Notes: generated by a model from the letters alone, not told the origin. A DNA stretch of 64,000 nt from Lacticaseibacillus absianus (GCF_013407595.1 NZ_JABEKX010000001.1:514522-578521); one strand, 5' to 3'; shown: positions 1 to 9,323, numbered from the stretch's first letter. Program-made: numbers and translations.

Positions 1-267
1 ACCTGGACATTCACTAAGAACTTCCAAGTCACCACGCTCCAAGCGATGCAGTACACGCTGGCGGAGCTGCACATCCCGTGGTGGGCATACGCGCTGCTCG
101 TCTTGATCCTGCTCCTATTGGTGATCGTGATCATCCTGCTCCTCAAACGCAGAAAGGGGGGAAAGCAACGTGACAAAGATTCCCTGGATGAAAGCCATTT
201 TGATCGGGCTGATCCTGGGCTTGGGCATGCTGCAGGCGAGCGTGGCCCGCGCCGCATCGACGGCTGA
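1..267 (+). CDS. WxL-interacting protein (WxLIP, DUF916/DUF3324), C-terminal end, 5' truncated by window
   Basis: Only the last 88 residues are present. They begin with a WTFTKNF strand typical of the end of the DUF3324 domain, followed by one strong transmembrane helix (about residues 30-52) and a basic KRRKGGKQR stop-transfer segment. That is the architecture of CscA/WxLIP proteins, which anchor WxL proteins to peptidoglycan. The reading frame continues about 30 residues past the basic tail and overlaps the next gene by 98 bases, which is unusual. One extra G in the six-G run at 156-161 would end the protein at a TGA overlapping the next GTG start (170), so a one-base deletion is possible. 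Family assignment is inferred from the tail only and supported by the neighbouring WxL genes. Confidence 0.7.
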   Translation, partial: TWTFTKNFQVTTLQAMQYTLAELHIPWWAYALLVLILLLLVIVIILLLKRRKGGKQRDKDSLDESHFDRADPGLGHAAGERGPRRIDG

Positions 268-571
268 CGGGACCGGCTTAGTGACCTTCACCCAAAAGGC
301 ACTGAACCCGCGTGACCCGTCGCTACCGATCACCAATGGTGGCGGTGGCGGGACCACGACTGCCAAGCCACGCACACCGGCTGTCGTGGTGAACACCGAG
401 CCAGAGGCCACGAAGGTCACGGCTCGTCAATCGACCGGCGCGCATCAGGCGCGGTTGCCCCAGACGAGTGGCGCGTCACTGCCGCTGTTCGCGGTGCTGA
501 TGATCGCACTGGCGGGGTTGGGACTCGCGGGCGGGACGCTATGGCGCCCCCTCCGCGCACGCGTGAGGTGA
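170..571 (+). CDS. Small LPXTG-anchored surface protein (CscD-like)
   Basis: A 133-residue protein starting at GTG 170, preceded by a G-rich Shine-Dalgarno (156-161). It has an N-terminal signal peptide (hydrophobic core about residues 8-24, AxA-type cleavage near ARA), a short Gly/Thr/Pro-rich middle, and a C-terminal sorting signal with LPQTS (near residue 97), a hydrophobic stretch and an RARVR tail. Small sortase substrates of this kind are standard members of WxL (csc) clusters, where they are thought to help display the WxL complex. The sortase three genes downstream is the obvious processing enzyme. No enzymatic domain is visible. Confidence 0.75.
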   Translation: MTKIPWMKAILIGLILGLGMLQASVARAASTADGTGLVTFTQKALNPRDPSLPITNGGGGGTTTAKPRTPAVVVNTEPEATKVTARQSTGAHQARLPQTSGASLPLFAVLMIALAGLGLAGGTLWRPLRARVR

Positions 572-643
572 ACGAGGGAGCGCTGGCGTATTCGACGCGC
601 AGCGCTTCTTTTGCCCTCGACCTGAGAAAGGAGGTGACGACCG

Positions 644-1195
644 ATGCGACGGTGGCGACGTGTGAACCAAGGTCTGGCGCTCATTGTGCTCGTGCTTGCA
701 CTGGCGGCGCTGGTCCGAGTCGGCTTCACGCTGTACAGTGACCACGCGATCCAGCCGGAACGTACCGTGACCCGCACCGCCGCGCTGTCTGCGCGGCCCA
801 GCGACGACTTGCGCTTGACGCTGAAGCACTACCGCACCGGTCACGACTTTCTCGACCGACCTGCGCTTGTGGTGACTTACGAGTTGCGTAACCGGGCGGG
901 GCAAGCGGCACTGCCGAGCTACGTATTCGACCGGCAGGTGCAGCTGCAGCAACAGACGCAGACCGGGCTGACCGGAGAGCTTGCCGGGACCCGCTTAGCG
1001 GCTGGACAGCTCAGTCCGCTCGAGGTGAACTATGTTGAAAATGGCCAGATCCGGCTGCTCGCAGGGCAGACGGTGCAGGCGATCGCGGTGTACCGGCTGG
1101 GGAGCCTGAACCTGCCGGTCACCGTCCAGATCGCCGGCCAGAAGTCGCGGGTCCTGCAGCCATGGACCCTGAAGGCGGTGACGCAAGATGGCTAA
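644..1195 (+). CDS. Membrane-anchored extracellular protein of unknown function
   Basis: A 183-residue protein with a strong AAAGGAGGTGA ribosome binding site at 627-637. A basic N-terminus (MRRWRR) and one hydrophobic helix (about residues 8-27) act as a signal anchor. The rest is a beta-rich extracellular domain in which LTLKHYRTG, LVVTYELRN and a late VQAIAVYRLG strand recall the immunoglobulin-like DUF5067/DUF4352 folds. That resemblance is by eye and weak. The end overlaps the sortase start by 8 bases, so the two are translationally coupled and the protein probably acts in the same surface complex. I do not recognise a specific function. Confidence 0.6.
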   Translation: MRRWRRVNQGLALIVLVLALAALVRVGFTLYSDHAIQPERTVTRTAALSARPSDDLRLTLKHYRTGHDFLDRPALVVTYELRNRAGQAALPSYVFDRQVQLQQQTQTGLTGELAGTRLAAGQLSPLEVNYVENGQIRLLAGQTVQAIAVYRLGSLNLPVTVQIAGQKSRVLQPWTLKAVTQDG

Positions 1196-1871
1196 ACGAT
1201 GGGGCGCGGTCATCCTGACCGTTGGCCTGCTGGTGAGCGGGCTCGCGCTGAGCCTGTACCTCCTGCAAGACCAATTAGCGGCGCGCTTGATCGCGAGCCG
1301 GCCGGTGACCGTGACGGTGACCACTGCCGCGCAGAGGCATCAGGCCAAACAGGCGGCGAACTATGATTTTGCCTCCGTTCGGCCGCTGACGCTGGCGCAG
1401 CTCAGCCAGGCCGCCTTGGCGCGGCATGCGGTCCCCGCTGTCGGCAAACTGCTGGTGCCGGATGTGGCGGTGGCTTTGCCGGTCGCGGAAGGCGTCAGCC
1501 AGCGTGTCTTGGCCTTTGCCGCGGGGACGCTCAGCGCTGATCAGACCATGGGCCAGGGCAACTACGCCTTGGCAGGACACCACATGCACACGGATGAGTC
1601 GCTACTTTTTGGCCCGCTGGTGCGGACGCGTGTCGGGATGGCCGCTTACCTGACGGACATGTCGACGCTGTACACCTATGAGATCTACGGTCGACGTTAC
1701 ATCGCGGCCACGGAGACCGCCGTTTTGGCCGCGACGGGGCGAGCGGAGCTGACCTTGATCACCTGTGATGACGACGGCCAGGGCCGCTTGCTCATCCAGG
1801 CGCGCTTGGTGGACCAGCGGCCGGTCACCAAGGCGTCAGCGGCGCTGCAGCGGCTGATCAACGCAGACTGA
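1188..1871 (+). CDS. srtA: Class A-type sortase
   Basis: A 227-residue membrane-bound transpeptidase that cleaves LPXTG-type signals and attaches proteins to peptidoglycan. An N-terminal transmembrane helix spans about residues 7-26. The catalytic His lies in LAGHHMH (His131), the catalytic Cys in TLITC (Cys193), and the conserved Arg follows at about residue 200 (GQGRLLIQA). All three active-site residues are present, so the enzyme looks intact. It is embedded in the WxL operon, coupled to the upstream gene, and could serve the LPQTS protein at 170-571. Whether it is the housekeeping sortase or a cluster-dedicated one cannot be told from this window. Confidence 0.88.
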   Translation: MAKRWGAVILTVGLLVSGLALSLYLLQDQLAARLIASRPVTVTVTTAAQRHQAKQAANYDFASVRPLTLAQLSQAALARHAVPAVGKLLVPDVAVALPVAEGVSQRVLAFAAGTLSADQTMGQGNYALAGHHMHTDESLLFGPLVRTRVGMAAYLTDMSTLYTYEIYGRRYIAATETAVLAATGRAELTLITCDDDGQGRLLIQARLVDQRPVTKASAALQRLINAD

Positions 1872-1899
1872 TAGACAACAGGCAGACTGGAGGAAGGTT

Positions 1900-4800
1900 A
1901 TGAGCACACATTCGACGACCGCAACCCCCTGGCGGATCAGGCTGGGCCCACTTCTGGCGACGCTGTTGATCCTGGTCGGCCAATTGTTCGCCGCGTGGCC
2001 GGCCGCACAATAGACCACAGTGACCGCGGCAGCGGGCAGCGTGACGATCACGAGCCAAGACGCCACCAACGGCCGCTACAACGTCGGTGACAAGGTGAAC
2101 CTGTTACTGACGGATTCCGATGCACCAGCCGGGTCCACCCTGACCTTTGACCTCAACGCGGCGCGCCTGACCTTCGATAGCGCGGCGACGTTGACGGCGG
2201 CCCAGGCCTACAACTCGTCGGTCACCTCACTGGATAACGCAGACTTTACGATGAGCGCCGCCAACGGGATCCTGACGGTGACGCGGCACGCCGCCGACGC
2301 CTTGCAGGTCTTCCCGCTGGTCTTCACCGTCGCCAGCGACCTGGGCGGGGGCACGACACTGACGGCGATGTCCAACGGTGCGGTGGGTGGGGCGATCACC
2401 CTGTCCGCTAATGTGACGACGTTCGATCCGACGACGTACAGCGCGGTGATCCTGTCCGCGAGCGCGGACCCTGACAACAATAGCCAGATCTACAAACTCG
2501 GGAACTCGCCGCTGTTCTACACGACGCAACTCGACACTGCTGGGAATAATCGGTGGTCACTGGCGACACGTGGCAACGCGACCGGCGGGACACTAGCCGA
2601 TGTTCTGGCATGGATGCAGGCGGGCAGCACTGGGACTGTGCCTGAACGGGCGACCACCGGGACTGGCTACGATAGCCCGTTTTCGGCGTTCGGGCTCGAC
2701 AGTACCAGCATCGGGGCGACTGGCGCCGCGATGACGTTCGACAACAAGTTCCGTCAAGACCGCCAGTACCAGCTGGTCGCATACCGGCCGGTCTCCGCTA
2801 GTGAACCCGCGAGCTTCGCCCGCGTGGGCTCGCTACTCTCGAACGTCTACTACATGCCGAGCACGACCACTCTGCCGCAGCTCACTTTTAGTGCGACTGG
2901 GACGCTGGGCATGATTCCGCCGGTGGAAGGTAAAGGGATCTACGGCCAGTACTACCTCAACTCGGCGAATCAGCTGGCGATCAAGGTCTACAAGGTCAAG
3001 CGCCTCCGCGTGATCAACGTGACGAACGGGGCCAACACCTCGATCAGTGGCGCCACGGTCAAGTTTACCGATATGCAGGTAACGACGACCGGTAACGACG
3101 GTGGCGAATTCCTCCCGCTCAATTACCCGACGAGCAGTACCGCCTTTTACTGGGGTAAAGGACTCGACAATGCGGGGACACAGCGGCTCGAAAGCCTGAG
3201 CTTCACGAACTCGTCGAACTATTACATTCTCGGTGGGACAAGTTTTGATCTGCACACGAGTGCGACTGATGTCCTGACCGCAACGGGGAACTCGACCGGA
3301 GTCTCGATTGCTCCGCGGACCGTTTCGAGTCGAACGATCAGTACCGTTGACGTGAAGGTCCAAGACCGCACCGCACTGGCCCCGGCGAAGCGCTATATGC
3401 AAGTCAAGGCGGTGAACGCGCAGACCCAGGCCGCCCTGGCCGGTATTAATTTTGACATCCAAGAGGTACAAAATACGGCGGGGGATACGATCACGGCAGG
3501 GAGCATGACGCCGACGGACACTGCGGGGCTCACCCAGTGGAATCAGATCCCCGAGGCGATGCTCGGAACGCAGACGCGCATCGTTGCGCTGACGCAGACC
3601 AACACGCTTGCCGGCTACCTGCCGGCGACTTCGACCTATTATGCGAAGTGGCAGCTCGGTAGCGGCTTCACCGCGGTGGGGACAGATCCGGCGAACCTGA
3701 CGGCGACGACCAGCGGACGACTCAGCGTGAACGCCGACGGCCAGCTGCTGGTCGCCAACGCGATCGAGCCTGTGTACACGATCGCGACGCAATATCCGAG
3801 CGTCTCCAGTAGCACGAGTCAGACGACGCCACCAGAAGATGTGATCTACCAAGACCCACTCGGTGTCGGTGCAGTCGGGGTCAAGCTGAACCTGGCTGGG
3901 GCTAGCGGGACGTTCACTGGCACGACTGATCCAAGCGGGAATCTGACGGTGACGGCGACGGCACTCGCAACGGCGCTCGGCGTGCCGGTGTCGACGTTCA
4001 ATACGACACAGGCGCTGACGCTGAGCATCGACAGTGCGGCGGCGGGGTACACGAACCCGGTCGCGCGGACCGTGAATTTCAGTGCGGCCAGCGGCTTTGC
4101 GATCCTCGCGAACACTACGGCGGATAACGCGACGATCCTCGACGCGACATCGGCGCATGGCCTGACGATCGCGGCCGGGAACTTGGTCGCGTTGCTCCGC
4201 TACGACGAGCTGGTGGTGCAAGGCCCGAGCGTGGATGGGGAGACGCCGAAGCCGGTCGCCAACGCCACGTTCCAGCTTCAGTTCTACACCAAATCCGGCA
4301 GCGTCTACACCGCGATCGGGAGCCCGACCACGGTGACCAGTGACGCGAGCGGTGCGGTGCTACTGCCAGACATCGGAACGCTGAGTCACGCGGCGATCGA
4401 GCCGAGAAACACCTACTTTGCCCAGCTGACCCAGACAGCACCGGTGAATGGCTTCGCCACGCTTCCGATGCAGGCGATGTTCAGCTACACCACCCAGATG
4501 GGCTACAGTCTGGTCGAGGTCACGCAGGCCGGACAGACGACTGCGGCCAACTTCACCGGCGGGTTCATTGACGGGGAGTACTACGTCGGTTACCAGGATA
4601 CCGCGATCGGGTCGACCGCCTTCAACGCCAAGTCGCTGTCGCTACCGTTCCGCCGCGCGCGGATCACTGTTAGTCTTCTCGAGGCATCGATCTCGTTGGA
4701 CAGCGTGCCGGCGAACCTGAACTTCGGGCGCACGCAGGCCAAGTCGATCGATCAGGCGATGCCGCTGCTGAGCCCGAGCGCACCGGCGGATCAGTTGGCG

Positions 4801-5253
4801 AGCTGGGGTGGGGTGGCTGCCCCTGCGACCGATGTGATGACGATCGGCGGGACGCCTGAACCGGCGATCGGCGTCCAAGTTACCCTCGATACCGCAACGG
4901 CGAGTTGGAAGCTGATGCTCCAGAGTCAACTGCTGACGACAGATGGCGAGACGGCCACGCTTGACGGCGCAACGCTCGATCTGGCGGCCCGTGACACTTA
5001 TCTGGGGACGGCGACCACCAAGGGGACGCGGCAGGCGGCCCTGAGCAGTTCGACGCCGACCACGATCCCGCTGACCAATGCGGCGAGTCAGGCGGCGACG
5101 CAGATCGTGCAGGCGGACGCCGTGGCCATCGGGACTTACCGAATGCTGTGGCAGACCGACGCCGTGACGCTGAATCTGCCGCAGAACCGCGGCGCGACCG
5201 ATGGGGCCGAGTACAGGACCCAGATGACTTGGCAGCTAGAGGCAACGCCATAG
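1900..5253 (+). pseudogene. Large WxL-domain surface protein interrupted by an in-frame TAG after the signal peptide
   Basis: ATG 1900 has a good ribosome binding site (TGGAGGAAGG, 1889-1897) and encodes a 37-residue signal peptide ending AAWPAAQ. TAG at 2011-2013 then stops translation. The same frame continues without another stop to TAG 5251-5253 (about 1,080 residues). The downstream part has prealbumin/SpaA-like beta modules and ends with a WxL domain: WKL about 120 residues before the end and a terminal TWQL. GTG 2020 could restart translation, but the product would lack a signal peptide and remain cytoplasmic. The simplest reading is one nonsense mutation exactly between signal peptide and mature protein. 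A sequencing error or amber read-through are alternatives. It is the last gene of the cluster before a terminator. Confidence 0.8.
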
Positions 5254-5263
5254 CACGTGACCG

Positions 5264-5289
5264 AGAGCCGGTGAACCGGCTCTTTTTTT
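5264..5289 (+). terminator. Rho-independent terminator of the WxL operon
   Basis: A perfect 9-bp stem (AGAGCCGGT pairing with ACCGGCTCT) is followed by a run of seven T residues and begins 10 bases after the WxL stop codon. It ends the plus-strand surface operon. Confidence 0.85.
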
Positions 5290-5294
5290 CGACC

Positions 5295-5320
5295 AAAAAA
5301 GCCTCAGCGTCAGCTGAGAC
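5295..5320 (-). terminator. Rho-independent terminator of the minus-strand WxLIP gene
   Basis: On the minus strand GTCTCAGC-TGAC-GCTGAGGC forms an 8-bp stem with one G-T pair and is followed by six T residues. It starts 2 bases after the stop of the gene at 5322-6299 and is separate from the plus-strand terminator beside it. Confidence 0.75.
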
Positions 5321-5321
5321 T

Positions 5322-6299
5322 TCAGTGATGGCGGTGGAGGATCAGCCACCCGGCGGCGATCGCCAAGCCGGAGGCGATGAGCACGAGGCCGGCGAACCAC
5401 CAAGGGGATAACTTGAGCACGCGGTGCGGGCCGGTGGTGACGTGGCGCGCAGCGCGAACGGTGAAGGTCTTGTTGAAGCGCCAGCGCTTCGTCTCTGTGT
5501 GGGCGGTTACGCTGAGCCGGTAGCGGCCGTCCGGCAACGCTTGCGGGCTGGTGTTGAGGGGGAGCGCCAGCGTGCTGTTGGGCGCTAGCCGCAACTGGTC
5601 ACGCGTCAGTCGCATCACTTGCGCCTCGGAATCGGTGCGCGTCAGCCTGGCCGTGACCTGCAGCCCCTCAAGGATGGCAGCCTGATCATTCGTCAGGTGG
5701 GCGGTCACGACGCTGCCACTGCCGACTTTGGCGGCGGTGGCGCGGCTCAGGCTGAGCCGTGGCGCCAGGGTCGCGGCTGGGCGCGTTCGGACTTGCAGCC
5801 CGACCACGTAGGCGGTTCGCGTCGCTTGGTCAGCCGCGGCGGTCGCGGTGACGCGGACCCCAGCGAGCAGGACCCCGTCGTAGGCCGTGGCAGGGACGTT
5901 CAGCGTCAGGTGGATGCGGCGGACGGCGTACCCGGCCACGCGGACGGTGCGCGGCACGCTGACCAGGGTCTCGAGGTCCGCAGGTAGGCTTGTCGGCGCT
6001 TTGGCGCCGTGCACGCTGTAATCGATCACGCCATTCACATTGGTCGTGGCACGGTTGACAGCGAGGTCAAACCGTTGGGTGCGGGTCGTCGTGTTTTGGA
6101 GGCGCAGGGTCAGTCGCTTCGTTGTGCCAGGCGTCAGCAAGAGGTCCCAGTAATTCAGCTGCCGGTCCACTTGTTCTGCGGGTAGCTCTGGCGTGACGGA
6201 GAAGCCTGGGTTGGTCGCGCCGTGGACAGTGGTGGGCGCAGTCCAGCCGGTCAGGCACCAGAGGCATGCAATGAGCAGCCATTTTTTCGTCGCGATCAC
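5322..6299 (-). CDS. WxL-interacting protein (WxLIP; DUF916 + DUF3324) with abnormal start codon
   Basis: About 322-325 residues: a signal peptide, the DUF916 peptidoglycan-binding beta domain (about 30-150), the DUF3324 domain (about 160-285, ending KRWRFNKTFTV) and a C-terminal transmembrane helix with a short RHH tail. This is a full-length CscA/WxLIP. The only canonical start in frame is GTG 6299, but that GTG lies inside the Shine-Dalgarno GGAGGTGATC. The codon at ideal spacing is ACG (6290-6288), followed by AAA AAA TGG CTG CTC, so starting there would give a textbook MKKWLL signal peptide. ACG looks like a mutated ATG, and expression may be poor. It is convergent with the WxL operon and may have followed the genes upstream on the same strand. 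Confidence 0.82.
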   Translation of the reverse strand: MIATKKWLLIACLWCLTGWTAPTTVHGATNPGFSVTPELPAEQVDRQLNYWDLLLTPGTTKRLTLRLQNTTTRTQRFDLAVNRATTNVNGVIDYSVHGAKAPTSLPADLETLVSVPRTVRVAGYAVRRIHLTLNVPATAYDGVLLAGVRVTATAAADQATRTAYVVGLQVRTRPAATLAPRLSLSRATAAKVGSGSVVTAHLTNDQAAILEGLQVTARLTRTDSEAQVMRLTRDQLRLAPNSTLALPLNTSPQALPDGRYRLSVTAHTETKRWRFNKTFTVRAARHVTTGPHRVLKLSPWWFAGLVLIASGLAIAAGWLILHRHH

Positions 6300-6384
6300 C
6301 TCCCTGTGTCATCGACACCTTCTCTTTCCAGTGTAACAGGTCGAGCGGGTTAATCGTAGCGATAAGGTAGACTGACGTCACCAG

Positions 6385-7326
6385 TTAGTCAGGCTGGGTC
6401 ACCGGACGTGGCCAAGTCTGGCCGATGAAGCGCGCGTAGCGGACCGCGACGGCGGCATCGACAACGCAGATCACCGCCCACTCGCTCCACTGTAGCGCGT
6501 GCAGTATGGCACTATGGGCGCCGAACAGGGCGGTATACTTGGTGATCGCCGTTGCGGTGATCGCCAGCGGAAAGGTGAACGCGCCCATGCTGGGCACGAA
6601 GGCATGGGTGAAGTAAGGCAACACCCAGACCAAGGCGACCAGGTAGAGGAGCTGGCAAAACCAAAAAAGGCCGGTCGCGAGCTGGGCGTTCGGCGGCGTC
6701 GCGACTGTCAGATAGGCGGCCAGACACAAGCTGGCGGGTGCGGCGATGATCGTCGTCAGCGGTTGGGCGGCGACGGGCAGCGGCACGCGGAGCATCCGCC
6801 AGAGCACAAGCGGGAACACGCCAGCATACAGGCCGAGGGCCAACCAAGTGGTGGGTAACCCGACCTGGGGCGCAAATGGGCCGCAGGTCAAGGGAATCAC
6901 CCCGATCCCCACGAAGGCGACGAACCAGCTCGGCATGACCATCGCTAAATGCTTGGGGGCCAGCCACAGGTGGCGGACCAAGAAGACGCCCATGATCGCG
7001 TAGTGGCCTACGACTGCGGTCAGCCACAGGGCCAGCGCGATCGGGTGCGGCAACCCGTATGTTTGTCCGCATACCGCCAGCAGCATCGTCGCCATCGTCA
7101 GGTTGGGCATGACCGACGTGATCACTGGATCGGCCAACCCAGCGACAAAGCTACGCGGGGCGAGCACGAGCTTGAGCAAAATCATGACCCATAAGAGCAG
7201 GGCTAGCCCAGAGCAGAGCCAGTCACCGGCGGGCATGGCCAAGCTCGCATTGAGGCGGCCCAGGGACGCCAGCCCAAGCATCAGCCCGCACACTGGCAAC
7301 GGTAGGCGCGTCAAAAAAGTTTTCAT
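6385..7326 (-). CDS. TDT-family transporter (TehA/SLAC1-like)
   Basis: A 313-residue membrane protein with about ten predicted transmembrane helices, the fold of the tellurite-resistance/dicarboxylate transporter family (SLAC1/TehA). Supporting signs are an N-terminal LPLPVCGLMLGLASLG segment, evenly spaced hydrophobic helices and the late YFTHAFVPSMGAFTFPLAI stretch typical of the family. Members export or channel anions such as malate, sulfite or chloride; the substrate here cannot be assigned. ATG 7326 has a clear GGAGGGG ribosome binding site. The gene lies 73 bases after the EEP gene and 85 bases before the WxLIP gene on the same strand, so co-transcription is possible. Confidence 0.8.
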   Translation of the reverse strand: MKTFLTRLPLPVCGLMLGLASLGRLNASLAMPAGDWLCSGLALLLWVMILLKLVLAPRSFVAGLADPVITSVMPNLTMATMLLAVCGQTYGLPHPIALALWLTAVVGHYAIMGVFLVRHLWLAPKHLAMVMPSWFVAFVGIGVIPLTCGPFAPQVGLPTTWLALGLYAGVFPLVLWRMLRVPLPVAAQPLTTIIAAPASLCLAAYLTVATPPNAQLATGLFWFCQLLYLVALVWVLPYFTHAFVPSMGAFTFPLAITATAITKYTALFGAHSAILHALQWSEWAVICVVDAAVAVRYARFIGQTWPRPVTQPD

Positions 7327-7399
7327 GTATTACCCCTCCAAGTGAGACAGTTCACGGAGAGTAGTGTATCAGCTGACTCGCCCGGATGCAATCGCTTTC

Positions 7400-8161
7400 C
7401 TAGCCGATGTCGGCGATGACTGGCCAGTGATCGGACCCCCAGCGTCCGGACGTCAGCGTCGCATCGATCGCGTAGCGCTTGACGGGCAGTGTCCGCGAGA
7501 CGAACAGATAGTCGATCCGGGCTGTCACCATTCCAGCGGTCGGGGTGAATTGGTGGGTCGGGCGGTAGGTGCCGGGGTAGGGGCGGTGCCGCGTCTTGGC
7601 GATGACTTGTGCATCAGCGAGGACCGTGGTCATCAGACGGTAGGCTGAGCTCGTCGGGCCGGCGTTAAAGTCGCCTCCGATCAGTAGTGGTCCCGGCAGC
7701 TGACGGGCAAGGGTCTGCAGGCGGCGCGCACCAAAATCGCGTGCCGCCGCACTTCGGTGGTCTAGGTGAGTCCCGATCACGGTCCAGCGACTGCCGGTGG
7801 CTGTCGCGAGCGTGATCTGTTGCAAGGTGCGTGGGTAGCGTGCGCCGGGATAGCGCGAGGGGCGGTCGGGGGTCTCGGAGAGCCACTCGTGGTGCTCGGC
7901 GACGCAGTGAAATCGATCGGCGCGCCAGAAGAGCCCGACCGCTTCTCCGCGGTGGTGACCATCGTCTCTGGGCACGGCCACATGAGCGTATGCGGTTAGC
8001 TGGGTCAGGGCGGCGAGGTGCGCGGCTTCCGCTTCCGTCACGATCAGGATGTCCGGGTCATTGCGCTGGATATCTGTCAGCACGGTCTGTGCACGGTCGG
8101 ACCAGCGCCAGCTGCCGTCTTCAGGTGCATCGACGCGTAGGTTGTAGGTCATCAGGCGCAT
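7400..8161 (-). CDS. Endonuclease/exonuclease/phosphatase (EEP) family protein
   Basis: A 253-residue cytoplasmic EEP-fold hydrolase without signal peptide. The metal and catalytic motifs are visible: MTYNLR at the N-terminus, THLDHR, GGDFN (about residue 158) and a terminal GSDHWPV. Family members cleave phosphodiesters in nucleic acids, lipids or small molecules, and the substrate here is unknown. It is a paralogue of the protein at 26319-27116: both start with a YN(L/V)R...(E/Q)DGxWRW segment. It is encoded 29 bases downstream of the LacI regulator in the same direction, which suggests shared transcription and perhaps a sugar-related phosphodiester substrate (inference). Confidence 0.83.
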   Translation of the reverse strand: MRLMTYNLRVDAPEDGSWRWSDRAQTVLTDIQRNDPDILIVTEAEAAHLAALTQLTAYAHVAVPRDDGHHRGEAVGLFWRADRFHCVAEHHEWLSETPDRPSRYPGARYPRTLQQITLATATGSRWTVIGTHLDHRSAAARDFGARRLQTLARQLPGPLLIGGDFNAGPTSSAYRLMTTVLADAQVIAKTRHRPYPGTYRPTHQFTPTAGMVTARIDYLFVSRTLPVKRYAIDATLTSGRWGSDHWPVIADIG

Positions 8162-8190
8162 GGGTAGGGCCCTCCTCGCGCAGTGAATGG

Positions 8191-9198
8191 TTAGCGCGTG
8201 CTATCGCGTGGGGTGATCGTGGGCAGCAGGCGAATGTATAGATTGGGTGACTCGGCGTCTTTGGCGCGGCGTTGTAGCTGGATCCAAGCGGCGTCAGCCA
8301 TTCCGTCGAGATCCGTTGCGATGACAGTTAGCTTCGGGGTCACGACCTGGGCGATGTCGGTGTCGTCGAACGACAAGATCGCAACGTCCGCCGGGATCTG
8401 ATAGCCAGATCCTTGAAGGTAAGTGACCAGCATCGAGGCATAGCCGTTGTTGACGGTGAACCAGACGTCTGGCATCTGGTCGAGCGCGTTGAGCTGTGCG
8501 AAGAGCTCATTGGGGTAAGCTTCCTGGATCGTTGTGATCTGATGTTCTGGGGCTGAGATCAGATCGGGATGCTCCGCGAGTGCGTTCTGAAAGCCGATAT
8601 ACCGCTCGGCATAGCTGGGTGAAAACCCGGTATTACCCAAAAAGCCGATCCGTCGATAGCCGCGGGTATACAGATAGTTGATCGCGATGCGTGTCCCGTC
8701 AATGTTTTCGGTCAAAATGCTATCGGCGTTGAGCGTGGGTGAGTGGTGGTCGATGAGGACCGTCGGCCGCCCCAGTGCAATGATCGCTTCGATATAGGCG
8801 TTGGAAATGAAGGACAGCACGAAGATCCCTGCGTAACTGTCTTGCTGGAGTTGAACAGGTAAGACGAGCCGATCGCGCATCTCTGCGGTGACGGGTAAGA
8901 CCTCAAGTTGATAATCAGTCTGACGAAGGTCGTGCTTGAGTCGACTCAGAATGACCCCAAAGAAACTTTTGAGATCCAGGGTGAAGTCTGTGGCGATCAG
9001 GGCGATTTTTTGTTTGGGCTGCGTGGGGGATGGTTCAGGACTGTCTGTCGCAAAGTCATAACCGAGCATCGTCGCGGCTTCGAGAACAGTCTGTTTGGTC
9101 TGGGTGCTAACGCCCGGTTGATCGTTGAGCGATCGCGAAACGGTATTACGTGAGATCTTCAAGTAGTCCGCGATATCCTGAGTGGTGATTTTTTTCAT
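8191..9198 (-). CDS. LacI-family transcriptional regulator
   Basis: A 335-residue repressor. Residues 1-50 form the LacI helix-turn-helix (TTQDIADYLKISRNTVSRSLN), followed by a hinge and a periplasmic-binding-protein-like sensor domain (about 65-330). It is divergent from the ABC importer/GH130 operon, and the intergenic region holds several GTAACG/CGTTAC elements, including a perfect palindrome 14 bases upstream of its own start (9212-9223). It is therefore very likely the local regulator of both itself and the importer operon, responding to an imported oligosaccharide or its phosphorylated product (inference). Confidence 0.9.
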   Translation of the reverse strand: MKKITTQDIADYLKISRNTVSRSLNDQPGVSTQTKQTVLEAATMLGYDFATDSPEPSPTQPKQKIALIATDFTLDLKSFFGVILSRLKHDLRQTDYQLEVLPVTAEMRDRLVLPVQLQQDSYAGIFVLSFISNAYIEAIIALGRPTVLIDHHSPTLNADSILTENIDGTRIAINYLYTRGYRRIGFLGNTGFSPSYAERYIGFQNALAEHPDLISAPEHQITTIQEAYPNELFAQLNALDQMPDVWFTVNNGYASMLVTYLQGSGYQIPADVAILSFDDTDIAQVVTPKLTVIATDLDGMADAAWIQLQRRAKDAESPNLYIRLLPTITPRDSTR

Positions 9199-9211
9199 GG
9201 GCTTTTCTCCT

Positions 9212-9223
9212 TGTAACGTTACA
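9212..9223. promoter_or_regulatory. LacI-family operator O1 (perfect palindrome)
   Basis: TGTAACGTTACA is a 12-bp perfect palindrome with the central CG of LacI-family operators. It sits 14 bases upstream of the lacI-type gene, where binding would give autoregulation. Related GTAACG/CGTTAC elements recur at 9295-9311 and 9324-9343. Confidence 0.7.
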
Positions 9224-9288
9224 TTAACACAAACCGTTTTACAAAGAAAGCCCTTTATGCGAGGGAATGGATATTACAAAAAATAAGG

Positions 9289-9317
9289 TTGACACGTTAC
9301 CGCAACGTTACTATAAT
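9289..9317 (+). promoter_or_regulatory. Sigma-A promoter of the ABC importer operon with operator in the spacer
   Basis: TTGACA (9289-9294) and TATAAT (9312-9317) are both perfect consensus with a 17-bp spacer. The spacer contains CGTTAC and AACGTTAC, matching the O1 palindrome, so a LacI-type repressor would block RNA polymerase directly. Such a strong promoter needs tight repression. Confidence 0.85.
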
Positions 9318-9323
9318 CCAAAT

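Noticed and set aside
2833-4221. 462-codon minus-strand frame opposite the WxL gene, and a similar 403-codon frame opposite GH13 copy 3 (49741-50952)
   Set aside because: Arg/His-rich translations without motifs, typical shadows of GC-rich genes.
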